From the NCBI RefSeq assembly GCF_900101885.1, contig NZ_FNAN01000004.1, positions 1 through 64,000 on the forward strand: DNA of 64,000 nucleotides. Reading direction: 5' to 3'. The notes under the pieces were generated by a model that worked only from the letters and a program-made list of their open reading frames with translations, ran no database searches and was not told the origin of the DNA. Of this stretch, positions 14,401 through 22,851 are shown one piece after another. The translations under genes and the position numbers were made by a program. Numbering within the stretch: the first letter of the stretch is position 1; the number at the start of each line of letters is the position of its first letter. The DNA is from Dyadobacter soli (lineage in GTDB: Bacteria; Bacteroidota; Bacteroidia; Cytophagales; Spirosomataceae).

Positions 14401-14648
14401 TTCATGCGTGAGAAAGCGCCATCACCACCGCGGATCTCGCCCACCATTTGAGTATGGGCTTTGCGCACCTGATCGAGCTGCTTGCGCAGTTTCTCAAAGC
14501 CGGCCGGGTCGTCGTCCTTTTTCATGTTGAGCAGCTGACGCTCCAGGCCGATCATCGTCTGCCGCACTTCCTTGATGGAAGTTTTCGATTTTTCATTGTT
14601 GATGATCAGCTCAATGACGGCCTGCTCATCAACTTTACTTTTTGCCAT
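11352..14648 (-). CDS. Phage tail tape-measure protein
   Basis: A 1098-residue protein. The N-terminal third carries the TP901-type tape-measure core, with long helices followed by LPGLANTAGELSDQLADVSKQTG and VEQLRQLAAVAGKLGYGS. A very long coiled-coil region (about residues 480-880) and a hydrophobic Ala-rich helix (about 900-960, VASAVAAG, IAAAVAAVTAGM) follow. A length near 1100 residues predicts a tail of roughly 150-165 nm by the usual 1.5 Å per residue rule. Contrary to usual tail modules, it is the last late gene, after fibre and lysis genes. Its last 110 bp are duplicated beyond the hicAB cassette. Confidence 0.92.
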   Translation of the reverse strand: MAKSKVDEQAVIELIINNEKSKTSIKEVRQTMIGLERQLLNMKKDDDPAGFEKLRKQLDQVRKAHTQMVGEIRGGDGAFSRMKLNWKEMITGAGLAALAYQGVQKAIQLLPGLANTAGELSDQLADVSKQTGITGQQLQQLNKDLEAIDTRTPVEQLRQLAAVAGKLGYGSREDVLAFVKAADVLNVALGEDLGGNVEETLNDIGKLVAIFGLEEEFGIEKSMLKIGSAINTVGASSQANEGYLVQWAKRFAGIAPNAGISIADTLGMAAAADILGQSSELSSTNIGKMVIAMGKDVPYFARIASMQVKDFSTLLKTDGNEAFLRVLEGARSTTKGVEGLAKMLENLGIEGSEGAAVLGAFAKNTELVRKQQDIANASFEKGTSVIDEFNVKNQNWAAIMDKIEKKLNGYWERAAEGLGPFIEMFGKWAGVVTELDLQLKELNDQQQKVVAVESKFPVLLRRYDELKSKSKLSTEEQAELQKIINTIADEIPEAATGFDKYGNALDFSRGKATEFIESQRTLLETMRQTRRDMLKEEISDLQQRAKVAEYELNLRQKYSVNSGGQLITSPFTKEDFESKRKEAKSFQDQIVALKKDLDALEGRSPVAAPQATTTDAGKPAPKVNLYAGPSKDQAKEALKAQKQLAEDLMKNQQKITLSMLEGQKKEIQDAQFKYDELRKRAGKNAVLLESINEQHGQEVLSINKKYNKKYLEDFDKTVRSHLDGINRDVKEEAQYEQQRRDDEAKRRNKDLFEINNHYQEQIALAKAHGKATTELEKQWKEEVSALTKKQSKESTDDFLAGILNQYRSEMSLADEAGTSKEDIVRNQLERLRLLREKYGTMDIEHQKLVNSEIAKADRELLAIKLDQISKTGQAMTEGGKVIADVLTLTTDNQNEYAEFQKALGLFQIAVDTGTAVASAVAAGTKGDPYTVALRIAAAVAAVTAGMVKAKQLINAADQPERPAFRAEGGPTDLASIQVDKSGNPQGWVSQPTLFSLGRRSYVAGEAGTEYVISNRMLRNPVVADFANMLETMRSTGRAFADGGSTAMPAMPMAPYADLSLAETNMLLRKLLDKDSGWNYNVFEKYQDQIDLTRLRASA

Positions 14649-14650
14649 GG

Positions 14651-15118
14651 CTATAAATTGATTGTCACTGTATTGTTAAGCATGCTTTCGGCCAAAGCGA
14701 CCAGGCTCATTCCGTACTTCTCGGCAAGGATCTCGGCCAGCCGTTTCTCCTGGGCAGTCTTGCGCCGGCTATACCATTTGATCGGCTTGCGCGGCACATC
14801 CGGCTTGTGGATCGAGTACCGCTTCCGGAGCAGCGCCGCATTCATCGGCACCCCGCGGCCAACGCCCATGTCGATGAAGCGGCCGTACATCGGAAATTCA
14901 ATCCGGAGCTCGTCGCCGCCAGCTGCACTTTCGGTTTGCTTGGTTTTCCAGTGATCATACAATCCCCGGGTGCGCGGCTCCTGTCCCTTCCTTTGTGACC
15001 GGTAAACCTTCTTGTCGAGCTCCTTACGGAATTCGACGACGGCAATCTTGAGAAACTGCGCATAGGTCGCCTTCAGGTTGATCCGCGCGTTGATATCCAT
15101 TTCAGTGTAATTGCTCAT
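14651..15118 (-). CDS. Phage structural protein, tail-completion-like (tentative)
   Basis: A 155-residue basic protein upstream of the tape measure. The motif RFIDMGVGRGVP and the basic C-terminal YSRRKTAQEKRLAEILAEKYG are familiar from Bacteroidota prophage tail modules. The size and the RFIDMG..G turn recall HK97 gp10-like tail-completion proteins, but I cannot confirm the fold. It shares a 4-bp overlap with the upstream hub-like gene. Confidence 0.5.
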   Translation of the reverse strand: MSNYTEMDINARINLKATYAQFLKIAVVEFRKELDKKVYRSQRKGQEPRTRGLYDHWKTKQTESAAGGDELRIEFPMYGRFIDMGVGRGVPMNAALLRKRYSIHKPDVPRKPIKWYSRRKTAQEKRLAEILAEKYGMSLVALAESMLNNTVTINL

Positions 15119-17178
15119 CTTGTCCGGTAGCCTTCGCCATCAAGCATTGCCCAGGTCGTCCATTTGATCAGGCCGCGCGGGTTGCCGGCCACCAGGTGCA
15201 GCACATGAGATTCTACTACCGTGCGATGGCCGGTGATGAAAACTGAGTGCTTTGTAGTTTTTCGGGTAGGTATCGCGTTCACATCGTAATCGTCGACGGT
15301 TTTGCGGTACTCGATTTGAAAGCCCTGGTTTGGCTCCGGCTCAGTGAAGAGCCCATCCTTCCAGATGTATGCGACGATATCGGCGTAGTTGTTTTTAATG
15401 CTTCCGTTCTCGTTGGAATTTTCTTGCACCCGGTTTTCCATGACCAGCCTTACCCAGCTGGTTACTAGCTTGCCGTCATAGCCGCCAGTGGCATTCATGG
15501 TTTTGGGAACAACCTGGCGCCCTTCGAACTCTGCCATCACATATCCTTCGCTCGAAGGCAAGCGGTAACTGAGCTTTTCCAGGATATACTTACCTAAAAC
15601 TTGATTTGAAAGCTTGAAACCCACCGGCTTGCTCGGACTGATATCGGAGAGCTTTCCAAGGCCCAGCCGGGAGAGCACGGTGATTTTTTTGGAGGAAGCC
15701 AGAAACTCGTAATACGCTTTCTGGTACCTGTTCCAAATATCATCCGGCTCACCAGGTTGCAGCGACAGGTCCCCGAAAATCCTGTATTTGCTATCGTATG
15801 AAACGCTGCTGGCATACGGGTATAAGTTGCCGGCCGTGTCCTCCTTCAATCCCCAATATATCAGCATCCGCAGGCCCCAGCTATTTTTTGCTGGCGGGAT
15901 CATATCCGGATCGTTCGAATCAAAATAGGGCGAGTAATTGGCTGATTTCTCAAAGAAAGGATCGGCCAGGTTTCCGGATTGCTGGGCAGCGGGTATTAGC
16001 CACGACGGGCCGGCCGGCGTGGTGTCATTGGTGCTTTTAAAACTATCCATTCTGATCGTGCCGACCGATAACGGAACTTCGTTTTGTTTGCTGCCCACGC
16101 TGAACGAAAAAGTGGTTTTCAGCTCCTTTGGCTGTATCTCATTAGAATCAAAAGGAAACGGGTGATACCTGACATACTTGTCCGATGAATCAGTGGAGAC
16201 CTTCACATTATATCCCTTGCCAGTGTTTTTGTCCACACCTTCAGTGTTCGGCACGATCATCGAAGAAATGTCAGTGTAATCTTGCAGTGCGGCTAAGGAT
16301 TTGTAAGTGCTGAATACTGCCTTCCTGGTGGTAAAATTAAAATCGATGCTCATGCCTATGTACGAGCGCAGTGCCTTGAAAAACTCGGAAATACTGTACT
16401 CTCCAAGGTGACGCCCGATCTCGACGGTATAGCCTGCCGTGTCGACGGTTAATCCGGGCGTGGTCTGCGTATTGTAGATCACCAGGCGGCTCAATACCGG
16501 ATCATTGAAAAAAGACCCCGAAGCTGAAAACCCCAGCTTGTTGCAGATATAGGTGATCAGCCAACCGACGTAGATGAACGGGACCAGTAACCGGTCGCCT
16601 GTGCCGTGCAGTGTATTGGAATAGACCGGTTCAGGCAAGCCCGGGTAACAAACGTTGACGATCGTTGGCGCTTTGTAATTTTCGGTCGGCTTGAATTCGG
16701 CGTCGACCATTTCCGAATTGTGGAATGGCGGAAAAACACAAGGGTAACGGCTGGGTGGCGCTGTGGCCAGCTTCCGCATCGATGGAGTTTCGCCCGTTTC
16801 GTCGGTGGTGACAAAGAAGCGCTCTGTCACAAACTCGCGAACTGGTACATTCCGGATCTGGTCGGCCAGCTCGCCCAGGTCAATCAGTAGCGATGCATTG
16901 GCCTTATTGCCCGTTGTTTTGAAAGTCAGCAGTGCGTCAAAATGAAAAGGCCGTGACCGGACCGATACTTTCATATCAGTTGCCACCGGACTTTCCGGCA
17001 AATGGCTGTTGCCGATAAATCGGCAGTTGTGTGGGCTCAACCCGAACTCAAACGGATAAGAATACGATCCGCGAAAAACATCGTCGGTATCAAAGATGGT
17101 GCTGTTCAGCTCGACGGTGATCGACTGATCAGCCGGCAGTTCGAGCATGAGCCCGTCGGCATTACGGATTTCGAGCAT
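15115..17178 (-). CDS. Tail hub / distal tail-associated protein (putative)
   Basis: A 687-residue, strand-rich protein with no signal peptide. The opening IRNADGLMLELPADQSITVELNSTIFDTDDVFRGSYSYPF is the start seen in large Bacteroidota phage proteins that precede the tape measure. The mid-region IGRHLGEYSISEFFKALRSYIGMSIDFN resembles the hub domain of gp27/Tal-like proteins. It is translationally coupled to the 155-residue protein (ATGA). It likely forms part of the tail tip. Confidence 0.55.
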   Translation of the reverse strand: MLEIRNADGLMLELPADQSITVELNSTIFDTDDVFRGSYSYPFEFGLSPHNCRFIGNSHLPESPVATDMKVSVRSRPFHFDALLTFKTTGNKANASLLIDLGELADQIRNVPVREFVTERFFVTTDETGETPSMRKLATAPPSRYPCVFPPFHNSEMVDAEFKPTENYKAPTIVNVCYPGLPEPVYSNTLHGTGDRLLVPFIYVGWLITYICNKLGFSASGSFFNDPVLSRLVIYNTQTTPGLTVDTAGYTVEIGRHLGEYSISEFFKALRSYIGMSIDFNFTTRKAVFSTYKSLAALQDYTDISSMIVPNTEGVDKNTGKGYNVKVSTDSSDKYVRYHPFPFDSNEIQPKELKTTFSFSVGSKQNEVPLSVGTIRMDSFKSTNDTTPAGPSWLIPAAQQSGNLADPFFEKSANYSPYFDSNDPDMIPPAKNSWGLRMLIYWGLKEDTAGNLYPYASSVSYDSKYRIFGDLSLQPGEPDDIWNRYQKAYYEFLASSKKITVLSRLGLGKLSDISPSKPVGFKLSNQVLGKYILEKLSYRLPSSEGYVMAEFEGRQVVPKTMNATGGYDGKLVTSWVRLVMENRVQENSNENGSIKNNYADIVAYIWKDGLFTEPEPNQGFQIEYRKTVDDYDVNAIPTRKTTKHSVFITGHRTVVESHVLHLVAGNPRGLIKWTTWAMLDGEGYRTR

Positions 17179-17188
17179 GGCATTGTGG

Positions 17189-17692
17189 TTAACCAGCCAG
17201 CCAGGTGATCACCGCGGCCATCAGGATAATGATCTTGAAGGATAGCAGTAATCCGGCCACGGCCAGAAGGGCGAAGACAGAAATATTTATCCAGGATATC
17301 GGCGCGGCCGGCCGATCGATGTGCCATTCACCTTCAATGGATTTATAGCAGTGATCCCCGTCGAGCACGCCCAGAAACCCAGCGCAACCCAGACCGAGCC
17401 AGGTCAACCTGGCCAGCGTCCAGTTCTTTCCCAGCGCGCTGCTGAGCGTCTCCCCTTTTCGTCCGAAATGATAGCCGCCTGCCGACAAGAAAAGCCCGTT
17501 GAAAAGCGAGTAGTAAGTTTCATTGGCATAGACGTCCAAAGCCCGTGCCCCTGTCAAAAATGAGTCGCGGACCCGGCCCGGTTGGGGAAACCTAATCGCG
17601 TCGACAATAGTCATCACCAGCCCGAAAGGTGCAAAAGCGATGCAGGAAATTGCCGAGTATAGGAAAAGAAAGATGTTTGTGATCAGCTTCAT
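17189..17692 (-). CDS. Membrane protein next to the lysis genes
   Basis: A 167-residue protein with an N-terminal hydrophobic stretch (ITNIFLFLYSAISCIAFAPFGLVMTIVDAI), a polar middle, and a C-terminal double hydrophobic segment (ISVFALLAVAGLLLSFKIIILMAAVITWLA). It lies directly downstream of the lysin, with one base between stop and start. It may serve lysis or superinfection exclusion; no family is recognised. Confidence 0.5.
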   Translation of the reverse strand: MKLITNIFLFLYSAISCIAFAPFGLVMTIVDAIRFPQPGRVRDSFLTGARALDVYANETYYSLFNGLFLSAGGYHFGRKGETLSSALGKNWTLARLTWLGLGCAGFLGVLDGDHCYKSIEGEWHIDRPAAPISWINISVFALLAVAGLLLSFKIIILMAAVITWLAG

Positions 17693-17693
17693 G

Positions 17694-18146
17694 TCAGTAT
17701 GCGCTTACGATTTTACACCAGATTTTTTCACCTGCCTGGATCCGTTCCTGGATCATTTGATAAAGCCCGTCAAAGGCTTTCCGGCTGTCAGTCACAATCC
17801 AGTCCTTGCCTTGGGCACGGTAGTTGGTACCCGGAAGTAGGCACCCTTCGGTGTCTAGGTGTGTATTGCCTGGATGGATCAGGATGCCGGCGAATCCGGG
17901 TACGTCGACCAGGCGCGGCAGCCGGCGCTTGAACCGCGGCGACATCACATCGACCACCTGGTATTTGCCTTCCGGAATAGCCGTGGCGCCATGCACCTTT
18001 TTGGCCTTAATCTCTTCCAATGTCATCGTGCTGACAAGGCCACGATCGGCATCTTGAAGCACGTAGCAGAAAAACCGCCCATTAACCGAAAGCGAGCTGA
18101 TCGTGCTGTTCTGCCCGCCTTTAATTTTGGCTACTGTGATATCCAT
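17694..18146 (-). CDS. DUF5675 lysin-like protein (probable endolysin)
   Basis: A 150-residue protein with the DUF5675 signature: IPEGKY, then RLPRLVDVPGFAGILIHPGN and EGCLLPG. His91 and Cys102 lie in an order like the HxxG...C of L,D-transpeptidase-type enzymes, so a peptidoglycan role is plausible. In Bacteroidota prophages this family takes the endolysin position. There is no signal peptide, so it needs the upstream holin-type proteins to reach the wall. Its start overlaps the preceding gene by 16 bp. Confidence 0.7.
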   Translation of the reverse strand: MDITVAKIKGGQNSTISSLSVNGRFFCYVLQDADRGLVSTMTLEEIKAKKVHGATAIPEGKYQVVDVMSPRFKRRLPRLVDVPGFAGILIHPGNTHLDTEGCLLPGTNYRAQGKDWIVTDSRKAFDGLYQMIQERIQAGEKIWCKIVSAY

Positions 18147-18415
18147 GTATCAGAGGTTTTAAAGCGGATGTACAACATGGCATAGGAAGCCAGCGCGACG
18201 GACGAGTGCACAACCCCGTTGGTAAATCGGATGTGCGCCGGGTCTGCATTGCTGGCCAGCAGGAAAAATGCGCCGACCGAAATGGCCAGTAGGGTGACGC
18301 GTTCGAAGAAAAACTCGCGAAGCCCGTCGGCCAGACGGACCAGCGCGGCAAGCATGATCACCACCAGGATCACCTGGTTGATCACGTTACTCTGTGGTGC
18401 TGTTAGTGCTTCCAT
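18131..18415 (-). CDS. Holin-like small membrane protein
   Basis: A 94-residue protein with three hydrophobic segments (VINQVILVVIMLAALVRLADG, VTLLAISVGAFFLLAS, SVALASYAMLYIRF). Its size, membrane count and position directly before the lysin fit a class I holin. It overlaps genes on both sides, indicating a tightly coupled lysis cassette. Confidence 0.6.
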   Translation of the reverse strand: MEALTAPQSNVINQVILVVIMLAALVRLADGLREFFFERVTLLAISVGAFFLLASNADPAHIRFTNGVVHSSVALASYAMLYIRFKTSDTWISQ

Positions 18416-18701
18416 CGTTTGGGTTGTTATTGATTTTTAGAAAGATCTGGTCGATGGCCCGGTCGACCACCGAGAAACCGCCGACGCCGATCGCAAAGGC
18501 AATCCCTTGTAATGAGCTCAGATTTGCCATTTCGGCAATCAGTTTGGTCAGATAGACAGCGGTCATGTAGTTTATCAGGACCGCCGAAACGATAGCCTTC
18601 TTGCCTCTTTTTTTGCCGTTAAGCAGTAGCACCGTTGTACCGATGAATGCAGCTGTGGCGATGCTCCGCTCGACCGGAAAAAAAATATCCCAAATTGACA
18701 T
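18387..18701 (-). CDS. Small membrane protein, holin or antiholin candidate
   Basis: A 104-residue protein from the ATG at 18701 (a TTG nine codons upstream, at 18728, is also open). It has two to three hydrophobic segments (IATAAFIGTTVLLLNG, AIVSAVLINYMTAVYLTKLI, GIAFAIGVGGFSVVD) and a polar Asn/Ser/Thr tail. Its 3' end overlaps the next holin-like gene by 29 bp, so the pair may act as holin and antiholin. The ATG lies inside a 17-bp inverted repeat. Confidence 0.55.
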   Translation of the reverse strand: MSIWDIFFPVERSIATAAFIGTTVLLLNGKKRGKKAIVSAVLINYMTAVYLTKLIAEMANLSSLQGIAFAIGVGGFSVVDRAIDQIFLKINNNPNDGSTNSTTE

Positions 18702-18734
18702 CGTATGACAGGGGTTTACGATGTGCAATTTGGG
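18689..18734 (-). promoter_or_regulatory. Long inverted repeat enclosing the first lysis-gene start
   Basis: CCCAAATTG+ACATCGTA on the plus strand pairs with TACGATGT-g-CAATTTGGG: 17 bp with one bulged base and a 10-12 nt loop. The ATG at 18701 is in one arm and a TTG at 18728 in the other. It could mask translation or be an operator overlapping the promoter. Confidence 0.6.
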
Positions 18735-18761
18735 ATGCTAACCCTGATGAGCAGTAGGACA
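18726..18761 (-). promoter_or_regulatory. Degenerate late promoter before the lysis genes
   Basis: On the minus strand TGTCCTAC (18761-18754) and a 20-base spacer match the layout of the late promoters. However, the -7 box is CCAAATTG, which keeps only the final TTG. Possibly a weak member of the set that needs extra help. Confidence 0.35.
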
Positions 18762-18785
18762 GGCTACCCTCATTCCAGGACTTAG

Positions 18786-21700
18786 CTACGGCGCATGGTA
18801 CAGAATTTGATCGAGCGTCAACTGAGCATCAGTTTTTATCCCCAGCGCGGAGTGGTGGATATCTGAGCAAAACAGCTGCTGCTTTTTTTCCTTGTAGGTC
18901 GTCGGCGTTGACCCGTTGTAAAGGGTGACAGCCTCCATGTTTTCCAGGGGGAATGCAGTTACATCCCGCGCGATATTTTGAATGCCGTAAAGCCTGTGGA
19001 TCGGCATGTGACGCGGTGAAATGAATATTTTTTCAGCGTCCCGGCCATCAAATTTTGCAATCAGTAGCTCGCTTTGTTCAAGCTTCCGATTCTGATCCTG
19101 GTCAGTATCGATATTCATGCGGCTGCTGCTTCCCGGTGGCACCGTGCCAACAATAACCGGCAATGTTGCGCTGTACTGCCTGATCGAATCAATCATAAGC
19201 TGCGTCGAAACGCCCGTATTGGAAGCGGGGTTTACCGGGTTAGTGCCAAGCAAAATTGCTACGATATCAACTTGTCCAATGTTGTAGGTGCTCATGTACT
19301 CAGAGAAGCTGAAATATGCGCTGGCCGCGGTGTCGTTGGGGCTGAACATGAATGAACAGTGCAGCTGCCCTTGTCCGTTATCACTACTTCCTGCCGGCAA
19401 CCTGTTCGCAACCGGCACATACCTGGTTGTAAAGGTTTGCTCGGTCCAGGACCCGTAGGCTTCCGCAAAAACAGTCGCCCCGGTACCTGCCGGGTATTTA
19501 TAGTTCGTAGGCCTGGTGCCCTTGGAAACGATCGTGTTTCCGCCAGCTGCCGCCATGGCCATTACCTGCTCGATATATCCGACGCCGTCCTGGGAATTAT
19601 TGCCTAGGCTGTCCATAATGAAAAGGACATTGATTGTTTTGCCGGTCGGACGGGGTTTGGCCGCAATGCCAACTACTTTTTCATCGATAACCAGCGGAGC
19701 ATTGGTCGCGTCACGGTGCAAACAGTCATAAAGCTGAACCGTCATATTGGAATCTGCAGCCGTGCCTAACACCTGCCCAAACTCCTTTCCGTAAGCATAA
19801 TTGGTAACAACGCTGCTATTGGAAACCAAGCGAGATACGAGAGACAGACCGTATGGCAGTTTATCGTAAACCTCGAAATTTTTGACGATCGTGTCGTGAT
19901 AGAACCAGATTTTAGAATCGGCCAGCGGGTAAAATTTCGATGGTAATACAAGCTTTGGAATTATCGGATCCACGTCTGCCACACGCGCCACAATTTTCGA
20001 AGAAGTCGAAAGTGTGTAGGTACTCGTTTTAAAAGCGGCGGATTGAGCAAGTGTGCCGGCATTCTCAATTGCAAGGTTCTGCGCCAAATACCGTATCCGC
20101 GTCGACAGGTTGGCGTCGACAACATCGACGCTCCAATTCAATGAGGTGGGGAATGGCGCGAAAGACTGGTTACTCGAATCACAATAACCGAAAGTAATCT
20201 TGATATCGGTCTTGCTCTGATCGTAGAGCCGCGGCATCAAAAAATCGTAATTGGTAACACGCTTATCAAATTTGATTCTTTGGAGATCCTTATTGGTCCC
20301 ATCGTCCACCAGGCAAAACGCATATTTCGCGCGGATATGCGAGAAGTTGTGCCCCGGAAATGAGAACGTATCGAATCTATTGGCATTCCTGGCCAAGACT
20401 AAAATGATGGCGGCAAAGTTGTTGCTGCCTATATTTCGCACCGCTGGTTGATTGTACACATTCGTCAGCTGCCTGGATTCTATTCGAGAGCTGTCCGTCA
20501 CGCGAATATTCTCAGAAATTGCTTTCGCTACATCGCTTGGCGCTACGATCGGGGCCACCACCACATCTGTGGACATCATCAGGCGATAATTCGTGCAGTT
20601 CCAACCCGTCGCCGCAGCCGCGCCGGTATCGAAAATATCGCGCACATTGGTCAAAACACTAATCTGCGCTGTGGATTGGTTCGCGTCGACATCAACAGCA
20701 GCCCAAAGAATGGCTACACCCGGGGCGAACGTATTTGCATTTGCGTCACAATAACCGAAAGTGATTGAAATGCCCTCCAAAAGCGAGTAGGTTCTTCCCA
20801 GAGTAAATGAGTATTCACTGGTGCGCTTGTCGAACTCGCATGTGCGGGATTCCTTTTCACCGTTTGCGGTTCGAATTACGCAGAATGCACTTTTTGCACT
20901 GGCATGCGCCATATTGTGACCCGGGAATTTGAAAGTATTAAAGTTCAAATCAACAGCAACAAAACCTACCCGAACCGCTGAAATCAGCGCGTGAGAGACC
21001 GTTTTTGTTACAGTGTTACTCAGAACAACGCTTTCTTTCGATGCGAGGACTTTCTGTTCAGTTGATGATTTTATTGGCTGGATATCGGCGATTTGACTGG
21101 TCATGAAGCGTTTGTTGTCGTATGGAGACTTATAGCACATTTTGGAGATACCCGTGTGGCCGATCTGCAAGCCAGCCGGGTAAAACCCATCTGGGATCAA
21201 ACTCCAATCGATCGTGATATAAGCCAGCAGTTGGCCAGCTCCTTTAATCTCGATCCTTTCCGGGAAAGAACTTGGGGCATAACTCGATCTTGTGAAATCG
21301 AACACTACCGGCCATGAACCACTTTCAACATATTCATGAATTTTGATCACATATTGTGAAGAGCCTAATGGTTTCTTCCCGAAGATGCCAATCAGGTAAG
21401 TTTTTGCCTGGTCGACCCCGATCAATTGAATGTCAGATATCGCAGCGCGGATTATCGCCGCATTGGCATTAACGGCCCCAGGTAACCATGGATAATTCTT
21501 CCATACAACGTCATCCCCCAATTTTGAAGATGTAACAGCGCCGTCCCGCGGCACCGCGCCCATTTCTGACTGCTCCCATGCCGTTCCGTTGGATATAGCT
21601 TTGTTGCCCTTTATCCAGGTAATGGAGCCAGCGCCAAGATCCCGGGAAGCTCCCGTCTTGATTTCATACCAGGTACCTGCCGGCGCTACCGTGTTCAAGT

Positions 21701-22076
21701 TGGGTACGTTTGCGGCCGCATCCCAAAAACCCTTATAAATCGCTCCGTTGGTAACAATTTCACGGGCGCTATCTGCAATTTCCTGAGTTTCATCTTTGAG
21801 CGCCGTGAGCTCTTCCAAATAGGATGTTTCACTATCTAAATTTGGGTACCGCGGCACCAGGTTTTCGAGTTGAACCCCGCCTTTGTACCAGTATTCAATG
21901 ATACCTTTTCCATCGCCTTTATCGATGTAACGCCTGCGGCCCTGACGCAGAAAAGCAATATCCGCGCCATTATGAGCAGCTGCAATGGATGGCCACGGCG
22001 CGCCCGATGGTTGCCATTCGAAAGCAAATTCAGGCTCGTCGCCGAGCATGCGAAACCCCTGATGAATGTCCTTCAT
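18786..22076 (-). CDS. Tail fibre / receptor-binding protein with C-terminal SGNH esterase
   Basis: A 1096-residue protein. The N-terminus (IIEYWYKGGVQLENLVP) is of the fibre-attachment type. Two copies of a ~160-residue module occupy roughly residues 350-700; each has F.FPGHN..H..AK.AFC and ITFGYCD..N..FAP. The C-terminal ~280 residues form an SGNH/GDSL hydrolase: block I MDSLG with Ser823, GTN with Asn946, and DIHH with Asp1072 and His1075. Such domains on phage fibres remove acetyl groups from surface glycans. It probably determines host range. Confidence 0.8.
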   Translation of the reverse strand: MKDIHQGFRMLGDEPEFAFEWQPSGAPWPSIAAAHNGADIAFLRQGRRRYIDKGDGKGIIEYWYKGGVQLENLVPRYPNLDSETSYLEELTALKDETQEIADSAREIVTNGAIYKGFWDAAANVPNLNTVAPAGTWYEIKTGASRDLGAGSITWIKGNKAISNGTAWEQSEMGAVPRDGAVTSSKLGDDVVWKNYPWLPGAVNANAAIIRAAISDIQLIGVDQAKTYLIGIFGKKPLGSSQYVIKIHEYVESGSWPVVFDFTRSSYAPSSFPERIEIKGAGQLLAYITIDWSLIPDGFYPAGLQIGHTGISKMCYKSPYDNKRFMTSQIADIQPIKSSTEQKVLASKESVVLSNTVTKTVSHALISAVRVGFVAVDLNFNTFKFPGHNMAHASAKSAFCVIRTANGEKESRTCEFDKRTSEYSFTLGRTYSLLEGISITFGYCDANANTFAPGVAILWAAVDVDANQSTAQISVLTNVRDIFDTGAAAATGWNCTNYRLMMSTDVVVAPIVAPSDVAKAISENIRVTDSSRIESRQLTNVYNQPAVRNIGSNNFAAIILVLARNANRFDTFSFPGHNFSHIRAKYAFCLVDDGTNKDLQRIKFDKRVTNYDFLMPRLYDQSKTDIKITFGYCDSSNQSFAPFPTSLNWSVDVVDANLSTRIRYLAQNLAIENAGTLAQSAAFKTSTYTLSTSSKIVARVADVDPIIPKLVLPSKFYPLADSKIWFYHDTIVKNFEVYDKLPYGLSLVSRLVSNSSVVTNYAYGKEFGQVLGTAADSNMTVQLYDCLHRDATNAPLVIDEKVVGIAAKPRPTGKTINVLFIMDSLGNNSQDGVGYIEQVMAMAAAGGNTIVSKGTRPTNYKYPAGTGATVFAEAYGSWTEQTFTTRYVPVANRLPAGSSDNGQGQLHCSFMFSPNDTAASAYFSFSEYMSTYNIGQVDIVAILLGTNPVNPASNTGVSTQLMIDSIRQYSATLPVIVGTVPPGSSSRMNIDTDQDQNRKLEQSELLIAKFDGRDAEKIFISPRHMPIHRLYGIQNIARDVTAFPLENMEAVTLYNGSTPTTYKEKKQQLFCSDIHHSALGIKTDAQLTLDQILYHAP

Positions 22077-22480
22077 TATGATATTCTGAATTCAGTAGTT
22101 GTTGAAAAATAGGTTTTGGACTTGGATCGGTATACGCGCCAACCGTTGACCACGCCAATCACGGAAAATACCTGGTCCGGGCCAATCTGTCCGTTATCGT
22201 CCGATGTCGCATACCACACTGTTTTGAGAGGTTCGGTATCACGCTCAGCCATATATAAAAACATAGGTTGTGAGTTTCCAGACCGGAAGTCTGCCACGAC
22301 TTTCGCGCCGGCGGCAAATTCCGCGGAGCCTTGCAGCACAACGATTTGTGCTTCGACCAACATATCCGGAGTACTCATCCAGCCCCAGTAAGCCTTTTTA
22401 GCCGACCCTGTGAACGGAACTGACGACAGCGTTATCTCTATGAGATCATCGTCGTCCCTGGTATAAACTGTGAAACTCAT
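22076..22480 (-). CDS. Tail-associated hypothetical protein
   Basis: A 134-residue strand-rich protein just upstream of the SGNH fibre gene, sharing one base with it. Contains VFSVIGVVNGWRVYRSK. No named family; perhaps a fibre connector or chaperone. Confidence 0.5.
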   Translation of the reverse strand: MSFTVYTRDDDDLIEITLSSVPFTGSAKKAYWGWMSTPDMLVEAQIVVLQGSAEFAAGAKVVADFRSGNSQPMFLYMAERDTEPLKTVWYATSDDNGQIGPDQVFSVIGVVNGWRVYRSKSKTYFSTTTEFRIS

Positions 22481-22851
22481 GATAGCGGTTTGGTTACGTC
22501 GTCAGTGATAGTACAAGTTCCCCGGAAACGGGTTTTCACCTTGCCAGTTACAGCGTAGGTCTGCTGCATGTCAAACTGGTAGGTGCCAGGATTCAGCGTT
22601 GACATCTTTGCAGCATCAATTACCAAAGCCAGCACTCCGCCGGGCGTTTGCTCGAAGGTGATCCCTCCATTGGGATCAGTGGTCAATTCGATGATGACGA
22701 CCGATGCTGAACGTACCTGCATCCGAAATTGGTGGTCAGAAAGCTGCTCTTCCACCCCGTTCCGCTTGATCTGGATAAATCGCTCCATAGTATCGCCACG
22801 GTAAACATTGATATCAAGGCCTGTCGCCGGGCCAGTTGTCGATGTAGGCAT
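22477..22851 (-). CDS. Baseplate/fibre-connector-like protein
   Basis: A 124-residue beta-rich protein starting near GLDINVYRGDTMERFIQIKRNG, with GTYQFDMQQTYAVTGKVKTRFRG. This opening resembles the immunoglobulin-like N-terminal domain of BppU-type upper baseplate proteins. It shares a 4-bp overlap with the downstream gene and touches the spanin candidate. Confidence 0.5.
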   Translation of the reverse strand: MPTSTTGPATGLDINVYRGDTMERFIQIKRNGVEEQLSDHQFRMQVRSASVVIIELTTDPNGGITFEQTPGGVLALVIDAAKMSTLNPGTYQFDMQQTYAVTGKVKTRFRGTCTITDDVTKPLS

